Assembly (NCBI GenBank): GCA_030765065.1
Contig: CM060979.1
Coordinates: 103,714,350-103,778,349, forward strand
Reading direction: 5' to 3'
Origin: Deroplatys truncata
Lineage: Eukaryota > Arthropoda > Insecta > Mantodea > Mantidae
DNA: 64,000 nt
Positions 11,166-22,309 of the stretch are shown piece by piece (within the stretch, counting starts at the first letter, position 1; each line of letters begins with the position of its first letter). The notes under the pieces were generated by a model. The model saw only the letters and a list, made by a program, of their open reading frames with translations, ran no database searches and was not told the origin of the DNA. Both the position numbers and the translations under genes were made by a program.

Positions 11166-14100
11166 GGGGGAAAAAATTGTACGTGAGTTATCACTTTTTT
11201 ATGTTTACAATACACGACTGCACTGACACTAACCAGCGGATTTATGTTTGCTGGATATTTTATGTTAAAGCACTAAGGGAACAGGATACTCTGAAATGAT
11301 GAAATATGATCTTTTCAGTTTATATAATTACAAAATCTCTGAAGTTTGTTCCAGAAAATATATACTTTTGATGTATTACGGCCATGTTTAGATATTTAAA
11401 CGGGGTTTTAACTGAACGTGCCCTTTAAATCCGAATTTTCTTCTTTTAACCTCAACTTTCTCAAATCGACATTTTAAATGTTAATGGTCCCTTCACAAAC
11501 TACTGAAGGAAGCTGAATTTCTGCACACATGTTACATTATTGAATCTTTTAGTGCACTTTCATGAGGTTGCAAAGGAAATCATGGATTTTATAAAAGTGT
11601 GAAAAAAGAGGAAAATTGAACTGTTTTAGAAGAACCAAGAAAGATACACAGATGAAAGTATACGCTTTTATACTTGACTATGAGAAAATGCATGAATAAT
11701 TTTAATTCTGTGCTGCAAGTAGTTAGGTGAGAAAAGGAACATAAAGATACCTATGCTTTGAACAACTTTAATGTTATGTATTTTTAAGACTTTTTTTTAT
11801 AAAATGAAATACAGGAGCTAAAAGCACATACTATAATTTTAAATAGTCCTCAAGTTATACTGAATTTTCTCTAAAATTAGTAGTTTCATAAAAAGGTATG
11901 AGAAATAGAAAATTCATTCTGATGGTGCATAGACGCCATCTACCATACTACTCATCATACTACTGTGTGATGAAATATCTAATTGATTTTCTCTATCGTT
12001 AATTAAAGTTTAACGTTTTTTTAAAAAAAAAACACTGATCTTAAAATCTGTTGGAATTTAAATGTGCAATATCAAATATTTCGGAAACAGGTATTTCAAA
12101 AACTTCTAAAGCATAACTTAAATATTTTAACAAGAGTTAGTTTTTGCCTGTGCTAGACTTTCGTTTATAGCTTTGGACTATCTACGGTTTCCTAGTTTTA
12201 TAAAATTCAATAAGAATGAAGAGAACTCAACAGCTATTTACAGAAAAATAAACCTTCACATTTTATGCACCTTGCCAATCTTTCTTAAATAATCACTCTA
12301 AGAGAATAAATTTTGGAAACTAAAAATAACATTTACTTTGTAAACATTGTCTGAAAATTCTTTAAAGATGAGCGACTTTTCATTTTTGAGTTAATCATAC
12401 CCACTTGCCTGCATTACCTTCGATATTTCTTCCTCCCCTAATCTGCCCCCCTCTCTCTCACACACACGCGCGCACATACACACATCGCGCGCGCACTTTT
12501 GTTTTCTAATTTTTGTTCTATTCAGACTGTGTCATAATATGTATTTCCGGTAAATATAGACGTAATATTTTGGGTCCAGTGCAATTTTTTACTCTAAGTA
12601 AGCGAAAGAGAACGTAGGTAAATGCTATAAACACTCTAAGGCTGTAATCTAAGATGAAAGATTTGGTAATAAAATTCAATATTTCTAAACTGCATGAGAT
12701 GTTTTATGAGCCAAAAAGAGATATGTAGGTTGGAACGTTATAGTTTATGACGTACTTCCGTTCCTCCTATAATAAATCACAACTGATGGTTTCTCTTAGT
12801 ATTAGTTCTTTGGAAATAGACGCCAGTCTTCAAAGATATTTCCTTTGGATGTTTCAGGGACTAAGCATTTAGTGAACTTTATCGTCTAAATCGACTGGCC
12901 TACTTAATAAACAAGCCACAGGTATTTTTTACCCAACGTAGTGTATCAAAGTCTTAGCGTTCCTTCGGCTGCTTCAAAGCCTTAACGCCAAGCACTGAGT
13001 AAACAGTCCTTCAGGTTTATGCTACAAAGTTGACTTGTTGGACGTGTGAATGAATCATGAACGAATATATCCGACAGTAACACCCGTTTCCCAGACTTCT
13101 AAGTGAGCTCCTTTTAGCACATTTGTCGTTCACGTTCTTTTTCGTTAAAAAATGAAAAAGAAATGTCGTTTTGGAAACGCTACAACTATAAGTAATTTGT
13201 TCAATTTAATCATCAAGGTATTAGTCAACTACTGTGCAAGTGCCATTTGCACCGCTACGTTTATCAAACTTTGTTTTTCTTCAGCACTTCTGCATATAGT
13301 ATTATTAAACTTATGATATCAGTATTGCATAATATATTACTAAAACTTAGTTTAGTATCGGACCGTATCAAATCAACCAATAAATATTAATTTTCAGTCT
13401 TTGTGTTTCAAATTCACTTGATTTTGGTATATCTCTAGTACCCATGAGGATATCGAATATTCAGAGTTTAACATATTTTGAAATTGCAGCTGCTTTCTCT
13501 AGTATTTCAAAAATAATTTAAAACGCTAAAATCCCTCACGTTTTGATTCACAAAATGATATAAATCAGCAACCCTTCGTCGCTGAGAGCTGTTTTGTTCA
13601 TTTTATGTGATTTTAATGCTATTTAATTTAATGTGTAACAGGTGCCCATTTAGCAAAAACATGATATTGATACATTTTTAAAAGGTTAACTTTTTAAAAT
13701 TTCGAAACTGTCCCTTATTAACCCCTTTAGAAAAGTTATATGTTAACTTGAGAAAGTTTACAAAGCTGAATGCAAGTTTTAATCAAGGAGAAAGCATGCG
13801 ATGGATTAAATATGTCGTAGGCTTTTGTTGAAACACGTTACTTCACGAAGACCGTAGGCAGATCATGAAGAATTTGCATAATATAATGCTGAAAAAAGTG
13901 TAAGTTTCTTCGTGAAGCAACGGAGCTTGTTGAGCATCAACACCATCTGAAGGAACTGCTAAAAGCCGGCAGATAGTAAAAAGTAAATCAGCAAGTTATC
14001 GCCCAGCTATTTCGTATAGTTACCTTTCTTAGGAAATACTGAACCAATGTGGCCATTTCTCTCAGTGTTGAAATAGAAGAGACAAATATTTTAGAGAATA

Positions 14101-14214
14101 TTTATTCGAAGAAAAAGTATTGAAATATTATGAAGAAAACCATGGTTTCAAATAAGGTGTATAAATTCCTCAAAACGAGGTTATGCTGTTAGCCTTAATG
14201 ATTGTAATACTTAA
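11166..14214. other. Long AT-rich unannotated stretch
   Basis: About 3 kb hold no supported gene. A compound CT/CA/CG tract lies at 12440-12497, followed by a possible right-end scrap of R880 (atgtatttccggtaaat at about 12540). A 16-bp inverted repeat lies at about 13836-13853 and 13907-13923 (acttcacgaaga / tcttcgtgaag). Neither indicates a gene. Confidence 0.5.
12440..12497. repeat. Compound CT/CA/CG alternating tract
   Basis: It runs ctctctctc, then cacacacacgcgcgcac, then catcgcgcgcgcac. Long alternating purine-pyrimidine runs of this kind are prone to Z-DNA. It may be the expanded microsatellite of a decayed R880 copy, since a right-end-like word follows 45 bases downstream. Confidence 0.75.
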
Positions 14215-15196
14215 GTAAAAAAAAAATTCTGATGTGTCACATTCATATGACCTCTATCGCTTATTAGTGGGTATACAAATTATTCCTACGAAATATTTTT
14301 TACTATCTACTTCATTTTAATCGAGATAAACCTTTACAAAAGTAGCTACATATATTACACATTTCGTAACGGTACAAAGGGAACAGCAATAGTCAAATGT
14401 TTAAGAACTGGACGCTATACGCGAGTCTTAAATTTTCATACTTTTTCAATGCAATACCGAAAAACAACTGAAAATCGACGGGACTTGAAAAGAATGACAA
14501 AGTAGTGAACAAATTGAACCGTTTATAACGGATATTTCGGAAATGGTGATGCCACAAAAAAAGGTTATTTAAAATAAATTGTGTGTTTTAAAGAGTTCTA
14601 CAATTTTTGTGCAGTACGTTTCCGTCTATCGCCTAACGTTTTCTGGTTATACAAGATTATCTCCGAATGAGGACTTCACGGCTATTTTCAGAAAATTCTA
14701 TATATACATTTTATTTGTCGTGTAAATATTTTCAGTGTATGATATTTTAATTAAAATCATTACTCATTACCTAGAAAATAAAAAAAACTCGAAAAATTCT
14801 CCATGTAAAGGGTAGTTTGGGGTGGGGGATTTTCCTGAAAATCTTCGTGTTGCATCTTTGGAAAATATTGAATCTAAATAACAAGTTTGGTATAAATGTC
14901 GAAAAATTTCCATGTAAAGGGTTGTTTGGAGTGGGGTGATTTTCTTGAAAATCTTCGTGCGGCAAATTTGGAAAATACTAAACCTAAATACCAAGTTTGG
15001 TATTTATCAGACTTTTCGTTTTATTAATTATTTTTTTTGAAAGCCACACACAGACCTTTTTCTAACAATGCTTTTTCTTCTTTTTTTTTACATTCAGGGG
15101 TGCCTCAAAACATGTATTTCCGCTGAAAGCTCGTAATCGAATTTTTTGATGGAATGCAATACCTTCTCTACCTAATAGATGCGTGGTAGAGAAAGC
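14215..15196 (+). repeat. R880 repeat, full-length copy with internal tandem duplication
   Basis: It runs from ttctgatgtgtcacattc to tggtagagaaagcag. Inside it, a segment of about 110 bp starting gaaaaattctccatgtaaag (about 14793) is repeated starting gaaaaatttccatgtaaag (about 14898). Both units contain gattttc, gaaaatcttcgtg and caagtttggtat. The CA microsatellite is reduced to ccacacacag. Two overlapping short minus-strand ORFs here arise from the duplication and are not genes. Confidence 0.88.
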
Positions 15197-15896
15197 AGTA
15201 AGTCTTTCATTACGACTATTCCTTCATGTTACGCGTCTAAGAATCAATAATATTGTATGAATAAATGGAAGCTGCTAATGGCCCAAAGACATCAGTATAA
15301 CCTAAACCTGACTTGTGTAATTAAGCATTTGCTTCTCGTTGGCAGTATTATTCGTTATATTTTCATCAATGACATACAAAATAACTTGCTATACTATTTT
15401 ACATCTTATTTTCATTTCAATAACTTAAAAATTAAATTTTATACTCATGTTTTTACTAAGAGAATTCGGTATGCTTTATACTGCAAATACTTAAGGAACA
15501 CTTTCCCAGAAGCGACTAATTATTATGCATGACTAAATCTCAACTAAGAGGTCTTAAGTAAAATATTTCTTTGTAATTGTGATTTTATTAAGTGCCATAT
15601 CGTTTCCACATTTTGCAAAATATGTTTCTCACCAGAATTTTTAATGCTTAGCTAAATCAAAAATCTACATAAAACATCTGTATAACGAGCCTAAAAACTT
15701 AGCGTTTCCAATTGCTAGAAGCAGAGAAAATGAAAGTCTGTTAAGTAACAAACAAAAACAAAAACACCACACACACTTTAATATAAGATAACAAAAACGG
15801 CTAGATGGTAGGTGATGAGTACAACTTTTCTTATTAAGAATAATAAAACCGAAGGATTTTTGTTGTAATTACTACTTGAATTTACCCCATTACGTT
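15197..15896. other. Unannotated DNA between two R880 copies
   Basis: A 91-codon ORF at 15257-15532 (plus) is AT-driven, rich in Y, N, F and I, and lacks any recognised motif. I do not call it a gene. Confidence 0.5.
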
Positions 15897-16781
15897 ATTA
15901 AAAAATCTGATGTGTTACACTCACATGACTTTCTCTACTCTTGTACAATCTATTTTTACAAACGTCTATTCTCCATATGCTTCATATTAATCGAGATATC
16001 GAGATGTCAATCTTATTTGTAATTTTCTTGTAGATGCAAGGGGAATATGGTAGCTTTTAAGCGATAGTCAAATATTTTATCACTGGTTGCTATGTGGCGC
16101 ATTCCATTCTCTTTGCATGTCCAGGACATAAAAAAATGAATAACGAATTTGAGAAAAAGTATAAGTATTGGAAAATTTAAGGAAATAACAAGCAATATCT
16201 CGAAAACGGTTCACTCAACAAAAAAAATGTATATGATATAAGTTGTTTATTTTAACGCGATCTACATTTTTTGTGTAGTAAAATTTTGTCTATCTCTTAT
16301 GGTTTACCAGTTATGCAAAAGTCGTTCATAATGAAGAATACTTTTGGAGACATTCCCAGAAATTTCGAGATATACATTTCATTTCTCATGACATTATCTT
16401 AAACATATGATATTTTCATCAAAATCGTTAGAGCCATTTTTGAGAAAATTAAAATTTTCGAAAAATGTTCCATGTAAAGGGTAGTCTGGGGTGGGGGGAT
16501 TTTCTTGAAAATCTTCGTGTCGCATCTCTGGAAGATACTGAACGTAAATACCAAGTTTGGTGTTTATCCGACTGTTAGTTTTTTAGTTATGCTGTTCACA
16601 GACACACAGACACACACACACACACACACACACAGACACACACACGGACATGTTTCCAAAAATGCTTTTTTTGGATTCAGGAGGTCTCAAAACATGTATT
16701 TCCAGTGAAATCTCGGTATCGAATTTTTGGGTGGAATGCAATACTTCCCCTACTTACTATACGTAGTAGAGAAAGTAAAAA
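15897..16781 (+). repeat. R880 repeat, complete reference copy (~885 bp)
   Basis: This is one of the best copies. The left end is aaaaaatctgatgtgttaca with the nearby actttctctac block; the right end is cgtagtagagaaagtaaaaa. The blocks actttctctac and gtagagaaagt are inverted relative to each other near the two ends. The internal landmarks in order are the tctcgaaaacggttcact block, gtttaccagttatgcaaaag, tccatgtaaagggta, tgctgttcacagacaca with a long CA array, and catgtatttccagtgaaat. No coding capacity is seen. No target duplication could be recognised because both flanks are A-rich. Confidence 0.9.
16597..16645. repeat. (CA)n microsatellite inside R880
   Basis: The CA array has GACA interruptions. 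It occupies the same internal position as shorter arrays in the other R880 copies. Confidence 0.9.
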
Positions 16782-16839
16782 GGAGCAAAATGTTTGTTAC
16801 TCATTGTCAGGTAATTTTTGTTTCTGCGTCATGGAGTAC

Positions 16840-17310
16840 ATATCACGGAGGGGCCTCCGAAACAGAGTACCGCACGTAGGCCAGTGTGACCCTTTGTGCT
16901 TCTAATGCGGTTGGAGGAATAAGGGTGACCAGATCCGGGCGACGAAGTACGCAAGCATGGACAAGGTCCCTAACGTTTCCAGATTGAACGCATCCAACGC
17001 CGATCAGCCCTGCCCACAAGTCCGAGTCCCTTGGGAGCCCCTAGAGCCCAAGAATGCCACTCCAGAAGGCGGGGCCCTCACCAGTCCAACCGACACCAAA
17101 GCGTACATCTACCGCCAAGCCGCAACAACAGACGCCTGGTCCTTCAACAGATGATAGGAAATGATGGGGACAGTAAATTCGTGATAGGAAAGGAACCACT
17201 TTAGCATTCGCCTACTTACCCGGGTAAACCACGAAAATACCCATGGTCACAGTGACCAGCGCAACAGGAATCGAACCTGGGACAATTTTCAGAAGGGCGC
17301 TTTAAGATTC
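16840..17310 (-). mobile_element. Long tRNA-derived SINE, minus strand
   Basis: Its reverse complement shows a B box (ccaggttcgattcctgttgc), then ccatgggtatttt, the cgtggttta block and a GC-rich body resembling the copies at 29939 and 31199. The tRNA-like head lies toward 17300 and the 3' end toward 16840. The boundaries are approximate. Confidence 0.6.
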
Positions 17311-17879
17311 AACATTGAATTATATTTGCGATGCACGAATATTAAATGGTATTACAACTACTGTTAATTCCAGCGTTATAAAATTTCAGGAATAGGTGTA
17401 TTCGTTACACTTTCAGGCATTTTAAGACAAATAGAAGCTAAATTTTAGAAAAACATCGTTTATTTTTACCTCTTACTCCTCCACGCAGGCACTCCCTGCA
17501 AACAACGCACATTTTAGATCTTAGGCATTATTAACCAAATATTACCAATATAAGAAACATAAGCAAATAACCCACTGGTATTGTTCAGGTTCCATGGGCA
17601 ATACCAGCAAGTAACAATTGACGTGCTCGCATGCAATGCATGCCAGCAAAGTAGTTAATCACATACTAACCGGGGTGCTATGCGGGACCCGACTAAAAGC
17701 ATGCAAACAAATGCACGTTAACACACAGCAATATACAATTAACTCGTGGTAGGGTTTTTAGTGGGTATTCCGCTTCTGAGCGGCGAGCCCCACATATCCC
17801 CCCAGCCATTGCACACCGGCTGGGGGTCGAATGCAATAATGCATTTTTCCCCCCACGGAAAAAAAAACTCCTCCTTTTT
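17311..17879. other. Unannotated DNA with small hairpins
   Basis: A 9-bp perfect GC stem lies at 17798-17826 (cccccagcc / ggctggggg). A second short stem lies at 17577-17605 (tggtattg / caatacca). No gene is visible. Confidence 0.5.
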
Positions 17880-18020
17880 TTACCTTTGACCTTAAATACT
17901 GACTTTCGTCCATACTTTTAAACTCGGAAGGATAAGGAGAATCTTAGAGGAAAGAAGGCCCCGTATCTAAGAATCGAATCTAGGACCTCTAGAGTTCAGC
18001 ACTAACCACTAAACAACAGA
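17880..18020 (-). mobile_element. Short tRNA-derived SINE, minus strand
   Basis: The reverse complement begins gattgcctctgttgtttagt, with ggttagtgct as an A-box-like block, followed by a B box (ctagattcgattcttag). It then runs into ctctaagattctccttatcc, the same block order as in the copies at 39693 and 50374. Confidence 0.65.
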
Positions 18021-18519
18021 GGCAATCAAGTTATTGTTGAGGCTTATAAACAAACTGCATAGAACAAACTTGAGAGGACAAGTTAAACAGCAGTGCTGAC
18101 AGGAATGTTGGTGTGGGGAATACAATTTTTACCTTGATTGTGATTATGTAAGACTGTCCCTTGACGTCAAAACCCTGACCTTGTGTCCTTCCACCAGGCA
18201 GTAACACAGCTGACGTTTTCCAGCTATGATCTCTGGGCGTGTTATACCTTTTAAGATGTTATATTAACGATATAACTCTTCATAATGTCACCAGTTTGTA
18301 CCTCAGGAAAAGTAAACTAACAAATCCTCATCTTTTATTCATCGGAACCTCCAGAATATGGAATTCGGTTTTAACGACCATCTCTAGTTGGGAAACAACC
18401 TGTAGTTTAGTTCAAGCCCTTTAAAATAAATAAATCAATAACGCTTCTGCATGACGTTATAAACACTTGTTCGCTGCTGTCGGTGAGACAGAATGTTTAG
18501 AAAAAGCACTATGGATATA
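18021..18519. other. Unannotated DNA
   Basis: No feature is recognised. Confidence 0.5.
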
Positions 18520-18521
18520 TA

Positions 18522-19403
18522 CGAGGGCTGATCAACAAAGACTGAGACTGATTTTTTTTCACAGAAGTTTATTACTCCAATTCAATGTTTACATGATCTT
18601 TTTCAAAGTAGTCCCCTCCTACTTCAATGCACTTTTTATAGCGTCTCTGCCAGTCCTTGAACACCTGCTGCAGACCATTCTTTGTCAGGTCCTTGAGAAT
18701 CGCCTCACTTTTCTTGAGCACTGCTTCAGAGTTCTCAAATCGAATACCCCTAAACTTTGCCTTTAGTGATGGGAATAAAAAAAAGTCACAGGGTGCAAGA
18801 TCGGGGCTATAAGGTGGATGTGGTGCACAGGTAATGTTGAATCGAGCCAGAAACTGCACGACTTGATTTGCAACGTGAGGCCGTGCATTGTCATGATGAA
18901 GTCGCCACCCGTCCGAGAAAGCTCTGGTCGTTTCTTTGCAACGTGCTTCCTCAGTGTAGTCAATACTGACGTGTAGTATGCTGCTGTAACAGTAGTGTGA
19001 GGGGGAACTGCATGCTGGTAAATCATTCCATTACAGTCAAAAAATGTGATCACCATCACTTTCCCTGCAGATGGAACAACGTTTGCCTTTTTTGGTGTTG
19101 GAGAACCTAGCGATTTCCACACTGTGCTGGCTTGTTTTCCTTCAGGATCATAATGATGCAGCCATGACTCTTCACCGGTGATAAACGATTTAAAAAATGC
19201 ATCACCTCCATTGTCTGGTATGCGAAATGCACGTAGGATCTACAAAATAGAGCATTACTACCAACCTACCAATACGAGAGTGCTGCCGCCTACCAACATT
19301 ATACATAAAACCCCGCTCTTTTCAAATATTTATGTTACAGATACGAAACTATCACGGAAGCTACAGGAAAAAATCAGTCTCAGTCTTTGTTGATCAGCCC
19401 TCG
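18522..19403 (-). mobile_element. Internally deleted mariner transposon with perfect TIRs
   Basis: The ends are perfect inverted repeats of about 36 bp beginning cgagggctgatcaacaaaga on both strands. The element is flanked by TA at 18520-18521 and at 19404-19405. At 882 bp it is about 400 bp shorter than an intact mariner. The missing part corresponds to the helix-turn-helix region of the transposase, which is read on the minus strand. The unmutated TIRs mean it could be mobilised in trans. It directly abuts the next mariner through the shared TA. Confidence 0.95.
18572..19213 (-). pseudogene. Mariner transposase, C-terminal part only, frameshifted
   Basis: Read on the minus strand, it shows ESWLHHYDPEGKQAS, then WKSLGSPTPKKANVV, then the first catalytic Asp in VMVITFFDCNGMIYQHAV. 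After KKRPELS a small indel near 18915 shifts the frame. The second frame continues with LHHDNARPHVANQVVQFL, PHPPYSPDLAPCDFFLFPSL and the C-terminal GGDYFEKDHVNIELE. Exactly 34 residues separate the Asp of HHDN from the Asp of APCD, the D,D34D spacing of mariner. The N-terminal DNA-binding half is absent; the corresponding DNA near 19220-19370 has no coding similarity. A transposase this short cannot bind its TIRs, so it is a pseudogene. Confidence 0.92.
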
Positions 19404-19405
19404 TA

Positions 19406-20015
19406 CGAGGCGTGTTTTTGAAAGTATCTAATACTTTGTGCTGCAGTCGTGATTTTGAGCATGCACCATCACTTCCTCCATTCACTAGGAAGTGTATTTT
19501 CCTGTTGTTAGAGCGTTTCGAAATGTTCAAAACAATCGAACAACACGCTGACTGTGAAGTCAGATCAGCGATTAGTTTTTTTAGACATGAGGAATGTTAC
19601 GCAGCAAACATTCATCGCCAACTGTGTAATGGTTATGCGGAAACAATAATGAGTGACAATGCCCAGCCACACACAGCAAAAACAAACTCAAGATCTGATC
19701 GCATCATTTGGCTGGGAGCAATTCGACCACCCTGCCTACAGTCCGGATTTGTCACCAAGCGAGTTTCATCTGTTACTTCATCTGAAGAAATTCCTTGGCG
19801 GAAAACATTTCAAGGACGATGATGTTGTGAAACAAGAAGTGCAGACTTGGCTTTCATCACAGGTGGCATCATTCTTTGATGAAGGCATACAAAAACTAGT
19901 TTCCCGTTACGACAAGTGCCTGAATAATAGCGGTGACAATGTGGAGAAGCAGTATAAGGATGTGAATGTTATTTTTCTAAAAAGTTATCGGTACTTACTT
20001 TAAAAACACGCCTCA
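19406..20015 (+). mobile_element. 610-bp internally deleted mariner transposon
   Basis: The terminal repeats begin cgaggcgtgtttttgaaagt at 19406 and end taaaaacacgcctca at 20015, about 20 bp with a mismatch at the outermost base. TA dinucleotides flank it at 19404-19405 (shared with the neighbouring mariner) and at 20016-20017. The start and end of the transposase are kept, and about 700 bp of the middle are lost. Confidence 0.93.
19523..19966 (+). pseudogene. Mariner transposase remnant with middle deleted
   Basis: From the ATG at 19523 the frame gives MFKTIEQHADCEVRSAI and NIHRQLCNGYAET, the start of the helix-turn-helix domain. It then jumps by deletion to the second catalytic Asp in MSDNAQPHTAK. 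A one-base shift follows near 19685. The other frame continues with QDLIASFGWEQFDHPAYSPD, LSPSEFHLLLHLKKFLGGKH and ends near KLVSRYDKCLNN. The residue 34 positions after the Asp of SDNA is Glu (GAG) where mariners normally have Asp. The first catalytic Asp is lost with the deletion. The protein cannot be active. Confidence 0.9.
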
Positions 20016-20204
20016 TATTGGTAGTGTTTAACGTCCGTTCTTACAATATACGGCAGCACAGGCAGTGGACACTGATGCTACTTCCTTCTTTAACGGATTA
20101 CGCTCCTCTTTGTGCAACTTTCACCCCAAGGACATACAAGCCAATGCCTTGTGTCAGTAGTTGAGCAAGCAAACTTTGGATCATAGCACATCCAGGTGGA
20201 GTGA

Positions 20205-20473
20205 TCAGCCTAATGCCCGGTAAGGCGGTGGTGAAGAAGAAGAAGAAGAAGAAGAAGAAGAAGAAGAAGAAGAAGAAGAAGAAGAAAATGAAATGCACGG
20301 ATGAAAAGGATCAGGGGAAAATTCGCGGATCAAATTATCCAACCCAGTATTCGCATTGTGACCGAGGAAAACCGCAAAAAAACTTCGGTCAGATTGGTCG
20401 GCCTGTGGGTTTGAACTCGGGACCTCTTGAATGTGACCCACAGACGTCACCGCCTGAACCATCCCGCTCGGTC
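20205..20473 (-). mobile_element. SINE on the minus strand with a (GAA)n tail
   Basis: The reverse complement starts accgagcgggatggttcagg, then a B box (cccgagttcaaacccac). It continues as a short body with ggttttcctcggtc and ends in (TTC)n on that strand. The head resembles that of the long SINE family (accgagcgagatggct), but the body is shorter. The 58-base GAA/TTC run sits where the 3' tail is expected. Confidence 0.65.
20233..20287. repeat. (GAA)n microsatellite
   Basis: About 18 GAA units are visible directly. GAA/TTC runs can form triplex DNA. The apparent poly-Lys and poly-Ser ORFs across it are artefacts. Confidence 0.97.
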
Positions 20474-20492
20474 TCTAATGATACTGATAGGT

Positions 20493-20705
20493 AAATGTTA
20501 ATTACTGGGGAAAGAAATTTGGGAAGGAAAGGTTCGGAGCCGAAGTTTAAGCTACCTCCCCGGTATTTGCCAATCATGACAACTGAGGACAACCTGGAAA
20601 GAAAGGGGGATAAAAAACTCAGGGAGGACGGTCCTGACAGAATTTTAACCGCAGGCCTCCCGTTCACGGGTCCGTACCTTAACGACCTCGGCTACCAGTG
20701 TCGGT
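20493..20705 (-). mobile_element. Second tRNA-related SINE, minus strand
   Basis: The reverse complement begins accgacactggtagccgagg, with an A-box-like block tggtagccgaggtcgtta, and has a B-box-like block ctgcggttaaaattctg. It ends near the previous SINE's head, so the two are tandemly arranged. The family is not named, and the assignment rests on the Pol III box layout only. Confidence 0.5.
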
Positions 20706-20800
20706 AAGCACTATGGAGAGCCAATGCAAGATAGAAAATCGAACGGCATTCATTATATAGCACAATCATATTGCACCAATAGGTACCGCAAAGTTAACAG

Positions 20801-20848
<48 letters not shown>

Positions 20849-22309
20849 TATCTTAAGTACATTTAAATGTGACGGAGGTCTAAAAACCAATATGAACTAA
20901 ATCATCTGTCTCAAGTTTGTCTCGCCTGACACTACGGCACCGCACAAAGCTAGTCTGAAAACAATTATCAAATATAAATTAATCTTATGGTGTTAACTAT
21001 AAAACAACATATAAAGCTCTTGCAACTTTGATATTTCGAGCGATCGCCTTGAAGGTTTACCGGGGTACTTGAACCAGATGAGAAACTTTAATGCATTGTA
21101 CGGGCACCTCGCCGTCGCCATGGTTACTTAAGCGGTAAGAACAAAACAAACAAAACGTGCCCGCGCAAACAAATTTATGATTTTGGGATCACATTTATCC
21201 CGAATGGGCGGTCCTGGCTTATGGGAAAACGAATAAGGCGGCCATAGAACATTTCTAAGACTCCAAAATTAAAGTGTACATAAAAACATTTGGGAAAGAG
21301 AGAGGAGCAACTCTAGCAAAGCGAAGTAGTTAATATAATGGCATAGATTTTATGCGCTAGTAGCACGGTTTAAATGCTGCTAACAGCGTAAAAAGCACTG
21401 CACTGCGTCTCGTCAAGGTGCTGTGCAAAAACAAAGACAAGCTTTAACAGACCTATAATCAGTAATGGGAAAAACATGAGCCAAGTTATCATGCAAGCAT
21501 GACTTCAGTTAGCTATTAAAACTTTCCTGCAGCATGCAAGCGCTTAGTTAGATGGAGGAAAAGAGACCTTGGCGCCGAATGTCTGAAAACTATAGGGATT
21601 CGGCGTCTGGGTCTTCTGGGCTTTTAGTGCCATCAACCATAGGGCATATAATTCCACCTTCTCATAAGTCTGTTTGTTACTAATGATGGCATTCATTTTA
21701 TCTCACACGAATGTGGCTACTGTAGTTAATGCCTTTGTTTCTAATGGATACCCATCTGTGCAAAAATTGCCGAAACATATAAATATGAATTCTTATTTAG
21801 TTCTATGTAGTTTTACATCTATAGGAAATTTTAAAAAATGGCATATAGCGATTTAATTCCACCTGTAAGCCTTGGTTCCTATAAAATTGTAATGGAAAAG
21901 AATAGGTTTTGTATACGTTAAAGTGAACAAACCATTCAAGAGAAACCTTAGCAATCTTCCACTACTAAATTAGTTGTAGAGGAGCAGAAAAAGATGAAAG
22001 AGGATCTGTATGTGCAATAATTGATTTCTAAACAGCACAAAGTAAAAAACAGTGACATAATTTTTAAACCTCATTTTCTAGGCTTTTCATTTGTCTTTGG
22101 TACATTCTCATTTTCAGATTGTTCCATCTAATGTAGTTTTCGGTATAAATGAAGAAATTTTGTTTACTTCATTATAAATAACAACATAAAACATGAGATG
22201 AATTTTGGTTAAATACTTAGTTGTGATGTTATTAAACAACCATACTCATATTGTGCAAATTTTAAGCAAAAAATTTAAGTAGGTATCATATTTAACATTT
22301 CTTTTCTCC
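20706..22309. other. Unannotated DNA with a TA microsatellite
   Basis: I see no gene in 1.6 kb. A (TA)n run of about 22 units occupies 20803-20846. Confidence 0.5.
20803..20846. repeat. (TA)n microsatellite
   Basis: An uninterrupted run of alternating TA is visible directly. Confidence 0.97.

Noticed and set aside
13836..13923. Inverted repeat as a transposon end pair
   Set aside because: Arms of 16 bp only 55 bases apart, with no flanking duplication or family similarity; probably chance.
20098..20494. ORFs with long poly-Lys, poly-Ser or poly-Phe runs
   Set aside because: They are translations of the (GAA)n microsatellite and adjoining SINE, not genes.
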